DNA of 5,711 bases, from NCBI GenBank assembly GCA_021163015.1, contig JAGGXO010000154.1:1-5711 (forward strand), read 5' to 3'. The translations under genes were made by a program, and so were the position numbers. The DNA is from Candidatus Bipolaricaulota bacterium (GTDB lineage Bacteria; Bipolaricaulota; Bipolaricaulia; UBA7950; UBA9294). Positions within the stretch are counted from its first letter, which is position 1. Every line of letters begins with the position of its first letter. The notes beneath the pieces were generated by a model. That model was not told the DNA's origin, did no database searches, and saw only the letters and a program-made list of their open reading frames with translations. This document shows, in pieces, positions 1-5,711 of the stretch.

Positions 1-2
1 TC

Positions 3-2168
3 CTAGAACATCGGGCTGAACCCGAAGTCAAAGTGCGGGACCCAACCCATGTCCGGCCCCAGCACCCACGCCATGTCCAGACGGACGTACATCCCGGCTG
101 CTTCAATTCCAAATTCAATCCCAAACGATCCCTTCGCCGTGGAGAGTTCAACCTTGTCAAGCGGAACGCCGGCATCGAGAAATAGTGTTCCCGTGAGGCC
201 CTGCACGACAGCCAATCGGTATTCGAAGTTGGCGTAGGCAAGGCGCCTCACTTGTGTCGCACTCGTCCCGCGGATCGTCGCCGGTCCACCGAAGTCGTAG
301 GCTTGAGAGAAGGGAATGTCCACTCCCCAGCCACTGCCCAGACGCACCGCGAGAACCTGATCGCGCTCGGAGATGAACGGCAGATTGATGTACAGCGGCG
401 CAAAGTGAACCCAGCTTAGATTAAGCTTAGCGTAGTTCGGCCCTGGAGCAAATCCGCCCGCCTTTTCGAGTGTCAACGAGCGCCGGCTCCCGGATGTGGG
501 GAAGTGCGGATTATTGACGTCATCGTAGCTGATCCCGATCGTGATCGAATCGATCGGGTGCCAAGTTGGATCGTCCGACGCACTCACTGTCTCGTGCTTG
601 TAAGAAAGCGTCATGTTTGTATAGTCCATGACGGGGTAGCTGATCGACGCTGTGGCACCAAGGGAAAGAAAGTTTCTCGAATTTCCTTCACCGTCACTCT
701 TCTCATCAGACTTGCGGTAGAAGTCCAATCCAACACGATTGAAATCGCGGAAGAAAGCGACGGTGCTGTAGCCGAGATCCCAGGTTGCGCTCTGATCGTT
801 CACCAGCCCGCGGCTGAAGGAGAAAGATAGATCCTGCCCCGTACCGAACAGATTCTTCTGGCTGTAGTCAAGCTTTCCAACGAGTCCCCCACTATCTGGC
901 GAGTAAGCTACAGACCCGTTGATTCCACCGAGCTTCTTATTCTCCACCACCGACACGGACAAGTCGACAGCGTCATCAGCCCACTGCGGATCAATGTTTA
1001 CTGAATTGAAATACTTGAGCGCCATCAGCCCCTGGTAAGAGACGGCAAGGCGGTTCTTGTTCAAGATATCGCCCGGTTTGATCCCGAGCACCTTCTCAAT
1101 CACGTATGTCTTGGTATTGTCATTTCCACTGATATCGATCTTTCCAATCCTTCCCTCTTCAACAGTCACCGGAAGGCGGCCGTTCTCTATCGAGCCGGCA
1201 ACGAACCTCGCCATGACATACCCGTTGCGGTAGTAGAGGTCAAACAGTCGTTTCAGTACTTGGAGCAGCCCATAGTTGTCGATCTGCCCCTCTGGGATCG
1301 CGTCAATCGCTCCATCCGCTATCTGTTGCGGAAAAAGGGTCACCCCGGATAGGTCGATCCCTGTGACGGTGACTGGAGCGTCGATCAGCTTACGTTCGGT
1401 AAGTGTCCACAGGAGGCGAACGGAATCGGGCGTCGCGCCCTGTTGCGGCTTGACATCTACTTTGGAGAAGTAGACCGATCCCTGCAGTCGCGTCATGACC
1501 TGCTGAATCGCTGCCTTTTTCACGCACTCGTTCAGCGGGAGGTCGATCATGTCCTCGGCGACCTTCTCGGGAACAGTCGACAAGCCAGTGACTATGTTTG
1601 CTGTGACCCTCCCTTCGATGATTTGAATGGTGAGCGTCTCACCTGGGGTCACCTTGCCGATCATGATCAGGGCATAACCCTTCTTATCGTAGGCATCGAT
1701 TATCGCCTGGAGTCCATCCTTCAACGAGTTGTTGTTCAGGACCTTTCCCTTCTTCACTCCCTTGTCACGCAGGATGCTTCGCGCCTTGTCGCTTGTCATG
1801 ATGCGCGTGCGGAACAATGTCCATCCAAGGATGCTAAACGGTTCGGTATTAACGTTTCCCGTGATCTCGATTTTCTTCAGCACAGGATTCTCGGTCACCT
1901 TAAACGTAACTGCTCCCGCATCATCGACCTCCGGTATTACATCACTGAACCAGCCAAGGTCGTATATCGCCTGTGATGCGTCTCTTAATTGATTGGACGT
2001 GATACTGTCCCCACTGTGGAAGGGAACCACCTTCATGATGTCACTCGTCTTGATCTTCACGTTTCCATCAATACTGATCCCCGTTACGGCAAGCGGGAAC
2101 TCCGTTGCCGCAACGCTCAACCCAAAAAACAAGAGACATACGAGGACAAACAACAGCTTGTGTCTCAT
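3..2168 (-). CDS. bamA: BamA / Omp85-family outer membrane protein assembly factor
   Basis: BamA is the barrel protein that folds and inserts other beta-barrel proteins into the outer membrane. Residues are counted from the ATG at 2168. A signal peptide (basic MRHK, hydrophobic run, cleavage likely after VAA near residue 21) is followed by about five POTRA repeats (roughly 25-93, 96-187, 188-262, 265-339, 342-411), recognisable by recurring GN/GY/YF patterns such as ITGN, KKGYA, RNGYV, ISGN and KYFN. The barrel runs from about 414 to 721. It contains the conserved DDVNNPHFPTSG (549-560), the L6 motif FGGPATIRGT (626-635, key Arg633), and a C-terminal strand ending in Phe. About 721 aa is within the BamA range. 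The first of two tandem ATGs (2171) lies only 1 nt from AAGGAGG, while the second (2168) lies 4 nt away, so I chose the second. The stop is TAG at 5-3. TamA or another Omp85 member is the alternative, but five POTRAs favour BamA. Confidence 0.88.
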   Translation of the reverse strand: MRHKLLFVLVCLLFFGLSVAATEFPLAVTGISIDGNVKIKTSDIMKVVPFHSGDSITSNQLRDASQAIYDLGWFSDVIPEVDDAGAVTFKVTENPVLKKIEITGNVNTEPFSILGWTLFRTRIMTSDKARSILRDKGVKKGKVLNNNSLKDGLQAIIDAYDKKGYALIMIGKVTPGETLTIQIIEGRVTANIVTGLSTVPEKVAEDMIDLPLNECVKKAAIQQVMTRLQGSVYFSKVDVKPQQGATPDSVRLLWTLTERKLIDAPVTVTGIDLSGVTLFPQQIADGAIDAIPEGQIDNYGLLQVLKRLFDLYYRNGYVMARFVAGSIENGRLPVTVEEGRIGKIDISGNDNTKTYVIEKVLGIKPGDILNKNRLAVSYQGLMALKYFNSVNIDPQWADDAVDLSVSVVENKKLGGINGSVAYSPDSGGLVGKLDYSQKNLFGTGQDLSFSFSRGLVNDQSATWDLGYSTVAFFRDFNRVGLDFYRKSDEKSDGEGNSRNFLSLGATASISYPVMDYTNMTLSYKHETVSASDDPTWHPIDSITIGISYDDVNNPHFPTSGSRRSLTLEKAGGFAPGPNYAKLNLSWVHFAPLYINLPFISERDQVLAVRLGSGWGVDIPFSQAYDFGGPATIRGTSATQVRRLAYANFEYRLAVVQGLTGTLFLDAGVPLDKVELSTAKGSFGIEFGIEAAGMYVRLDMAWVLGPDMGWVPHFDFGFSPMF

Positions 2169-2172
2169 CATT

Positions 2173-2179
2173 CCTCCTT
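2173..2179 (-). promoter_or_regulatory. Shine-Dalgarno site of bamA
   Basis: AAGGAGG on the minus strand lies 4 nt before the second of two tandem ATG codons and only 1 nt before the first. The spacing makes the second ATG (2168) the likelier start. The effect on the protein is one N-terminal Met. Confidence 0.75.
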
Positions 2180-2230
2180 AAGGGGCAATGGCCTCCGAAG
2201 CCAGTCTACACGAGAGCCACACAGCCAGTA

Positions 2231-2262
2231 ACTATACCAACACAATGTGTATTTTCTGTGAA
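2231..2262 (-). promoter_or_regulatory. Candidate promoter of bamA (extended -10) with overlapping palindrome
   Basis: On the minus strand, TGGTATAGT (2239-2231) is an extended -10 element: TG, one base, then TATAGT, a 5/6 match to TATAAT. A TTCACA (2262-2257) could serve as -35, but its spacer is 20 nt, longer than the usual 16-18. The extended -10 would have to compensate. The predicted start is near 2224, giving a leader of about 55 nt that includes the AAGGAGG site. A short palindrome lies in the spacer. The site sits in the 119-nt gap after comM, suggesting bamA can be transcribed independently. It was identified by eye only. Confidence 0.4.
2240..2250. repeat. 11-bp palindrome ACACAATGTGT, possible operator
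   Basis: The arms ACACA and TGTGT are perfect inverted repeats around one central base. The palindrome starts next to the TG of the extended -10 and lies inside the proposed promoter spacer of bamA. That is where a repressor operator would be placed, but an 11-bp palindrome in a short AT-richer patch can also arise by chance. No regulator gene is seen in the window. Confidence 0.3.
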
Positions 2263-2287
2263 TCCTCCAGATGCGCGCGAATAGCAG

Positions 2288-3820
2288 CTACAGCGCATCG
2301 TCACTCGCACGATATTGGATCGCCTCTGCCAGATGAGCGCTCGTAATGCGGGGCGAATCATCCAGATCGGCTATCGTGCGAGCCACTTTCAGTGTACGCG
2401 TGTATGCGCGAGCGCTCAACCCGAGGCGCGCGATGGCAAGTTCAATGAGATTCCGTCCTTCTCTGTCAAGCTCGCAATATCTATCGATTTCCTTGCTCGA
2501 TAGCTGTGCGTTCGTGAATCTCCCAGAGCTGCTTTCAAAGCGATCAAGCTGTATTCTTCTTGCACGCTTCACTCTTTCCTGTACGAGCGAAGACCTTTCT
2601 CCCCGCGGACGAGCGAGGAGTTCCTCCGAGGTAAGGCGTGGAACCTCCACGAACAGATCAACCCGATCGAGAAACGGACCGGAGAGCCTCTTACGATAGC
2701 GCTTGATCTCACTTAGCGTGCATGTGCAAGGATGCGTATGATCCCCAAGGTGACCACAAGGACAAGGGTTCATCGCCCCAACAAGGGCGAAGCTCGCGGG
2801 ATAGCGGACGGAAACCCCTGCACGTGACAGCAGGATCGAACGATCTTCGAGCGGCTGGCGCAGCGTCTCCAGCACGTGCCGGTCGAACTCCGGCGTCTCG
2901 TCTAGGAACAGGACGCCGTGATGCGCAAGCGTAATCTCTCCCGGACCAGGGAGGCCGTGCCCACCACCGACCATCCCGGCATAGGAAATCGTGTGGTGCG
3001 GTGCGCGAAACGGTGGCAAGGTAATGAGCGGAGTGCCTGGTTCGAGAAGACCGGCAATGCTGTAAATGCGTGTAACTTCAAGCGCTTCCTCAAACGACAA
3101 TGCAGGGAGAATCCCAGGGAGGGCGTGAGCAAGCATGCTCTTCCCCGCGCCCGGCGGACCGCTCATCATCAAGTTGTGTCCACCAGCCGCAGAGATCTCA
3201 AGCGCTCGCTTTGCCATCTCTTGGCCCTTCACATCGGATAGATCGACATCCGCAACCCTGTAGGCGCGTTTCAGGAGCGCTTCACGATCAACCACAAACG
3301 GCTCTATTGGAAGGAGACCGGCGATGAACGCTGCTGCCTGCGCCAGACTCGACACTGGATAGACCGGAATGCCTTCAACAAGGGCGGCCTCGATGGCATT
3401 CTGTTCGGGGACGATTAGACCGTCGCAGTCGCTATGAGCGCTCAGCATGGCGATCGGGAGGACCCCCGGAACATGGCGAACCTCGCCATTTAGAGATAGC
3501 TCCCCGACAATAGTGTACCTTCGTTCCATTCCTACGATCTGCTCAGAAGCAAGGAGGATCGCCAGGGCGATGGGAAGGTCGAATCCTACACCCTCCTTGC
3601 GCAGATCGGCCGGGGCGAGGTTGGCGGTGATGCGCTTCGCTGGGAAGGTGAATCCGGAATTCTTGATCGCCGAGCGCACTCGCTCTCTGCTCTCGCTCAC
3701 CTCCTTCTCCGGCAACCCCACCACCTGAAACGCTGGCAACCCGCCGGTCACGTCGCATTGGATCTCCACGCTACGTGCATCGATCCCCACGACTACGCTG
3801 CTCACAAGGTGGGCGTACAC
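2288..3820 (-). CDS. comM: ComM/YifB family AAA+ ATPase (Mg-chelatase-like branch-migration helicase)
   Basis: ComM is a hexameric cytoplasmic helicase that drives branch migration during natural transformation; in many genomes it is annotated as YifB or magnesium chelatase subunit ChlI-like. At 510 aa it has the full family length. The N-terminal Lon/S5-like domain (about 1-170) shows the typical GLPAFQVVGLP (27-37) and SRERVRSAIKNSG (44-56). The AAA+ core has Walker A GPPGAGKS (221-228), the family motif PFRAPHHT (270-277), Walker B VLFLDE (303-308), NPCPCGHLGD (351-360) with four cysteines at 353, 355, 365 and 367, and GPFLDRVD with Arg386. The C-terminal domain carries LSARAYTRTLKVARTIADL (468-486). 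The GTG start is supported by GGAGG 4 nt upstream and by the family N-terminus. It overlaps the 3' end of yraN by 19 nt, so coupled translation in one operon is likely. Substitution to note: Walker B is followed by TPEF where LPEF is usual. Confidence 0.95.
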   Translation of the reverse strand: MYAHLVSSVVVGIDARSVEIQCDVTGGLPAFQVVGLPEKEVSESRERVRSAIKNSGFTFPAKRITANLAPADLRKEGVGFDLPIALAILLASEQIVGMERRYTIVGELSLNGEVRHVPGVLPIAMLSAHSDCDGLIVPEQNAIEAALVEGIPVYPVSSLAQAAAFIAGLLPIEPFVVDREALLKRAYRVADVDLSDVKGQEMAKRALEISAAGGHNLMMSGPPGAGKSMLAHALPGILPALSFEEALEVTRIYSIAGLLEPGTPLITLPPFRAPHHTISYAGMVGGGHGLPGPGEITLAHHGVLFLDETPEFDRHVLETLRQPLEDRSILLSRAGVSVRYPASFALVGAMNPCPCGHLGDHTHPCTCTLSEIKRYRKRLSGPFLDRVDLFVEVPRLTSEELLARPRGERSSLVQERVKRARRIQLDRFESSSGRFTNAQLSSKEIDRYCELDREGRNLIELAIARLGLSARAYTRTLKVARTIADLDDSPRITSAHLAEAIQYRASDDAL

Positions 3821-4173
3821 CGGTCCTCCAATTCAAATGCGCTCTTGAACAGGGACAACCTCCCCTTCTCTATCGCCACGAGATCAAACCGCACCGGAAG
3901 ATCACTCTCCACCTGTGAGAGGTACATCCGCGCAGCAGCTACGATTCGCCGCTGCTTGTGCAGTGTGAGCGCTCCTTCCGCACCACCATACCCAGAACGG
4001 GAGCGCCTCTTCACTTCGACGAAAGCAAGTGTGTCACCATCACGTGCGATGATGTCGATCTCCCCGAACGGGCAGCGCCAGTTTCGTTCAATGAGCGAAT
4101 ACCCTTCCTTGTGCAGGTATTCGCAGGCGGCACGCTCTCCCTCTTTTCCGATCCGTTCTCTTCTGTTCATCAT
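3802..4173 (-). CDS. yraN: YraN / UPF0102 family protein (PD-(D/E)XK nuclease-like)
   Basis: This is a small protein (123 aa, usual family length about 115-130) of the UPF0102 family, which has the fold of PD-(D/E)XK and Holliday-junction-type nucleases. Its biological role is not established. Visible signature residues are RIGKEGERAACEYL (7-20, Glu12), NWRCPFGEIDIIARDGD (31-47, Glu38 and Asp40), FVEVKRR (51-57, Glu53 and Lys55) and RFDLVAI (95-101). The Asp40-(x12)-Glu53-x-Lys55 arrangement is the nuclease-like core. The start has two tandem ATGs (4173 and 4170) with no clear Shine-Dalgarno site, only a weak GAAGAG. A strong extended -10 lies just upstream, so the mRNA may be leaderless. The 3' end overlaps comM by 19 nt. 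The pairing with a branch-migration helicase fits a DNA-processing role, which is inference. Confidence 0.93.
   Translation of the reverse strand: MMNRRERIGKEGERAACEYLHKEGYSLIERNWRCPFGEIDIIARDGDTLAFVEVKRRSRSGYGGAEGALTLHKQRRIVAAARMYLSQVESDLPVRFDLVAIEKGRLSLFKSAFELEDRCTPTL
3824..3829 (-). promoter_or_regulatory. Shine-Dalgarno site of comM inside yraN
   Basis: GGAGGA on the minus strand, 3 nt before the GTG at 3820, lies within the last codons of yraN. It supports the GTG start over any internal ATG and supports coupled translation of the two overlapping genes. Confidence 0.7.
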
Positions 4174-4182
4174 CTGCTCTTC

Positions 4183-4191
4183 ATTATATCA
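4183..4191 (-). promoter_or_regulatory. Extended -10 promoter of yraN-comM
   Basis: On the minus strand, TGATATAAT is a perfect extended -10 (TG, one base, TATAAT). I see no -35 at normal spacing; TTCACA (4207-4202) is only 13 nt away. The -10 ends 9 nt before the first ATG of yraN, placing the transcript start within about 0-4 nt of the start codon. Transcripts would be leaderless or nearly so, in keeping with the missing Shine-Dalgarno site. Confidence 0.6.
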
Positions 4192-4228
4192 GAAGAGACG
4201 CTGTGAAGCCGAGAGCATCTCATTCGCG

Positions 4229-4257
4229 TTGCGTCATCTCCTCCCTGGAGCTATAAT
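4229..4257 (+). promoter_or_regulatory. Promoter of the mtaD-like gene
   Basis: TTGCGT (4229-4234, matching the TTG of TTGACA) and an exact TATAAT (4252-4257) are separated by an ideal 17-nt spacer. The -10 ends 9 nt before the ATG at 4267, so transcription should start about at the start codon. A small inverted repeat, CTCC-CT-GGAG (4241-4250), sits in the spacer next to the -10 and could be an operator or chance. Confidence 0.65.
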
Positions 4258-4266
4258 TGAGTTTAG

Positions 4267-5568
4267 ATGGGAAACAAAGAACAGTCAATGAGTATTGTCC
4301 TTGAGAATGTAATTGTTAGTGATGCTAACTCAGCGAAGAAGGTTAATCTACGCATCGAGAACGGCTTGATCTCCGCACTCGACGAGAATCCACTCCCCAT
4401 ATCACCTGGCGACACGGTTGTCGCTGGCGAGGGAAAGCTTGCCTTGCCTGGGTTTGTTAATGCTCACACACATCTTCCGATGAGCCTCTTCCGTGGCCTG
4501 GCAGATGACATTCCACTCGACACATGGTTGCGCGAACACATTTGGCCCGCTGAGAAGCGATTGACCGCTGCTGATGTCTATTGGGGTTCGCTTCTCAGCC
4601 TAGCTGAGATGATCAAGTCAGGGACAACGCAGGTCGCAGACATGTACTTCCATACGGACTCCGTGGCACGCGCAGTGAGCGAGGCTCACATGCGCGCCAC
4701 TATCTCCTACGGGATCGTGGCAAACAAGCTCGACAAGCACGGAAAGGATGAGCTTGCGATGGCAAGAGAGACGATAGAGCGTTGGCATGGCGCAGCGAAC
4801 GGAAGGATCAGGGCAGCGCTTAGTCCGCACGCTATCTACACATGTGGGAGAGATGTATGGGCAGCGGCGATCGATTTGGCGCACGAGAAGAACGTCCCAC
4901 TGCACACTCATCTCTGCGAGACGCGTGATGAAGTCGCTTGGTCGCTGACGAATCTCGGGCAGACACCGGTGTTGGCACTCGATGAGATAGGAGCATTCTC
5001 CATTCCAACTATCGCCGCCCACTGCGTGCACGTCAGCGAGGAAGAGATGGCAATCCTAGCGCAACGATCTGTAACCGCCGTCCACTGCCCGAAGAGCAAC
5101 GCCAAGCTGGGAAACGGGCATGCCCCTGTTGTATCATTACTCCGTGCAGGGGTGAACGTCGCCCTAGGCACGGATGGGGCGGCATCGAACAATGGCCAAG
5201 ATATGATCGAGGAAATGAGAATGGCTTCCCTGCTTTCGAAGGGCGCATTGGAAGATCCAACAGCTCTTCCAGCAAGAGAAGTTGCAATGATGGCAACGCA
5301 CAATGGAGCAGAGGCACTGGGTGCGGGGGCACGCAGGATCAGTACTGGCGAGGATGCCGACATCGTCCTTGTGGACCTCTCTGGAGTTGATACTGTGCCT
5401 GCATACGAGCCATTCTCGACCCTGGTCTATGCCGCGCATGGGTGTGATGTCACTGATGTTATCGTTGCAGGAGAGTTCCTGCTGCGAGACAGGAAGCTCT
5501 TCACGATCGATGAGGAGCAGGTGAAGTACGAAGTAAACCGGAGGTTCGGAAAGGCTTTTGCCAACTGA
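4267..5568 (+). CDS. mtaD: 5-methylthioadenosine/S-adenosylhomocysteine deaminase-type amidohydrolase
   Basis: This is a cytoplasmic metal-dependent amidohydrolase of the MtaD/SsnA/TrzN group, most likely deaminating adenine-type nucleosides (MTA or SAH to the inosyl products) in methyl-cycle recycling. At 433 aa it has the usual length. Visible metal and catalytic residues are HTH (His67, His69) in GFVNAHTH, His215 and Glu218 in PLHTHLCE, His252 in AAHCVH, and Asp303 in LGTDGAASNN. Trp87, Glu96 and His188 (SPHAIYTC) match substrate-pocket positions known in Thermotoga TM0936. A small composite beta domain is formed by the two ends. The ATG at 4267 directly follows a promoter and has no Shine-Dalgarno site. 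An ATG at 4288 (Met8, MSIVLENVIV) resembles the usual family N-terminus but also lacks one. The gene diverges from yraN. Other deaminases of this superfamily, such as guanine deaminase or chlorohydrolase types, are less likely alternatives. Confidence 0.87.
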   Translation: MGNKEQSMSIVLENVIVSDANSAKKVNLRIENGLISALDENPLPISPGDTVVAGEGKLALPGFVNAHTHLPMSLFRGLADDIPLDTWLREHIWPAEKRLTAADVYWGSLLSLAEMIKSGTTQVADMYFHTDSVARAVSEAHMRATISYGIVANKLDKHGKDELAMARETIERWHGAANGRIRAALSPHAIYTCGRDVWAAAIDLAHEKNVPLHTHLCETRDEVAWSLTNLGQTPVLALDEIGAFSIPTIAAHCVHVSEEEMAILAQRSVTAVHCPKSNAKLGNGHAPVVSLLRAGVNVALGTDGAASNNGQDMIEEMRMASLLSKGALEDPTALPAREVAMMATHNGAEALGAGARRISTGEDADIVLVDLSGVDTVPAYEPFSTLVYAAHGCDVTDVIVAGEFLLRDRKLFTIDEEQVKYEVNRRFGKAFAN

Positions 5569-5572
5569 ACCA

Positions 5573-5599
5573 TGGCCGAGGGCATGATGCCCATGGCTA
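5573..5599 (+). terminator. Hairpin after mtaD, weak terminator or part of the downstream leader
   Basis: TGGCCG (5573-5578) pairs with TGGCTA (5594-5599, two G-U pairs), then one A-A mismatch, then GGGC (5580-5583) pairs with GCCC (5589-5592) around an ATGAT loop. It begins 5 nt after the mtaD stop codon. Only four T follow, at 5608-5611, 8 nt past the stem, so it is not a classical intrinsic terminator. It may slow transcription, protect the mtaD mRNA end, or belong to the next leader. Confidence 0.35.
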
Positions 5600-5616
5600 A
5601 GAACGAGTTTTCGATC

Positions 5617-5668
5617 CCCGCCTGGGAGATGGGAGAATCCCTCCCTCGGGTGCGGGAGAGAAGGAGGG
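5617..5668 (+). promoter_or_regulatory. Structured leader able to sequester the Shine-Dalgarno site of the downstream gene
   Basis: Two exclusive folds can be drawn around TCCCTCCC (5638-5645). In the open fold, GGGA (5624-5627) and GGGA (5631-5634) pair with the tract (3-nt bulge, GAA loop), and CCCGC (5617-5621) pairs with GCGGG (5652-5656), leaving AAGGAGG (5661-5667) free. In the closed fold, CCCTCC (5639-5644) pairs with GGAGGG (5663-5668), and CTC (5645-5647) pairs with GAG (5658-5660) across an AA bulge, burying the ribosome site. Autogenous control by such leaders is common for ribosomal protein genes, including S15. The folding was done by hand, with no energy calculation. Confidence 0.45.
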
Positions 5669-5671
5669 AAA

Positions 5672-5711
5672 ATGAGTCTATCGCGGGAAAAGAAAGAGGA
5701 AATAGCAAAGA
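5672..5711 (+). CDS. 5' end of a gene, possibly 30S ribosomal protein S15 (rpsO), cut by the window edge
   Basis: The ATG at 5672 follows a strong AAGGAGG (5661-5667) at 4 nt spacing and opens a frame that runs off the window after 13 complete codons. The visible peptide MSLSREKKEEIAK is charged and helical, and resembles the N-terminal helix of ribosomal protein S15 (pattern M-S-L-x-x-E-K-K-x-E-I-x-K). L10 has a somewhat similar start and cannot be excluded, and 13 residues do not prove either. The structured leader in front of it fits an autoregulated ribosomal protein gene. If it is S15, it would bind 16S rRNA early in small-subunit assembly. Confidence 0.5.
   Translation, partial: MSLSREKKEEIAK

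Noticed and set aside
1443..1976. 177-codon open frame on the plus strand inside bamA
   Set aside because: It is antisense to the POTRA-coding part of bamA, with no ribosome site and no family resemblance. It is best explained as a mirror of bamA codon usage.
2189..2203. TGGC/GCCA inverted repeat in the bamA leader
   Set aside because: It has only four base pairs around a 7-nt loop and no T-run, so it is too weak to be a terminator or regulatory hairpin.
4170..4184. Five-codon mini-ORF (MKSR, stop) overlapping the yraN start on the minus strand
   Set aside because: Its ATG overlaps the proposed -10 box, so it would lie upstream of the transcript start. It has no ribosome site and is probably coincidence.
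3758..4291. 177-codon open frame on the plus strand across yraN
   Set aside because: It lies antisense to yraN, whose family motifs are clear. The translation is Ser/Arg/Cys-rich with no recognisable domain, no start signals, and it runs into the mtaD start. It is a shadow frame.
4908..5363. 151-codon minus-strand open frame inside the mtaD-like gene
   Set aside because: It is antisense to the catalytic core (His252, Asp303 region), low-complexity in Ala/Ser, and has no supporting start signal.
5558..5588. Possible promoter for the gene at 5672: TTGCCA (5558-5563) and CATGAT (5583-5588)
   Set aside because: The -35 is good (5/6), but the -10 matches only 4/6, the spacer is 19 nt, and the -10 falls in the post-mtaD hairpin. 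Too weak to call; the gene may be read through from mtaD or from a promoter I cannot see.

Overview
This 5.7-kb window is a compact housekeeping region from a bacterium with an outer membrane. The evidence for a diderm is an Omp85/BamA protein with a signal peptide, about five POTRA domains and a C-terminal beta-barrel ending in Phe. Base composition looks moderate (low to mid 50s % GC by eye). The divergent BamA sequence, beside yraN-comM and an MTA/SAH-deaminase-type amidohydrolase, would suit a deep-branching diderm such as Bipolaricaulota, Synergistota or a relative. That placement is a guess that the sequence alone cannot settle.

Layout. On the minus strand, reading right to left: yraN (4173-3802, PD-(D/E)XK-like UPF0102 protein), then comM/yifB (3820-2288, AAA+ branch-migration helicase of natural transformation) overlapping it by 19 nt. 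After a 119-nt gap comes bamA (2168-3, outer-membrane protein assembly). That gap carries a candidate promoter with a small palindrome. On the plus strand, diverging from yraN, lies mtaD-like amidohydrolase (4267-5568). A 103-nt structured leader follows, and then the first 13 codons of a gene that looks like ribosomal protein S15 (5672 to the window edge).

Functional links. yraN and comM form a translationally overlapping DNA-processing pair. bamA probably has its own promoter. The mtaD product would act in recycling methylthioadenosine or S-adenosylhomocysteine and has no evident link to its neighbours. The yraN/mtaD intergenic region carries two exact TATAAT boxes, one per strand, each ending 9 nt before the start codon of its gene. 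Neither gene has a Shine-Dalgarno site, so both mRNAs are probably leaderless or nearly so. The other three genes all have strong Shine-Dalgarno sites.

The most interesting non-coding signal is at 5617-5668. A TCCCTCCC tract there can pair either upstream, leaving the Shine-Dalgarno site free, or downstream, burying it. This looks like an autoregulatory ribosomal-protein leader. I found no mobile element, CRISPR array, tRNA, rRNA or defence system.
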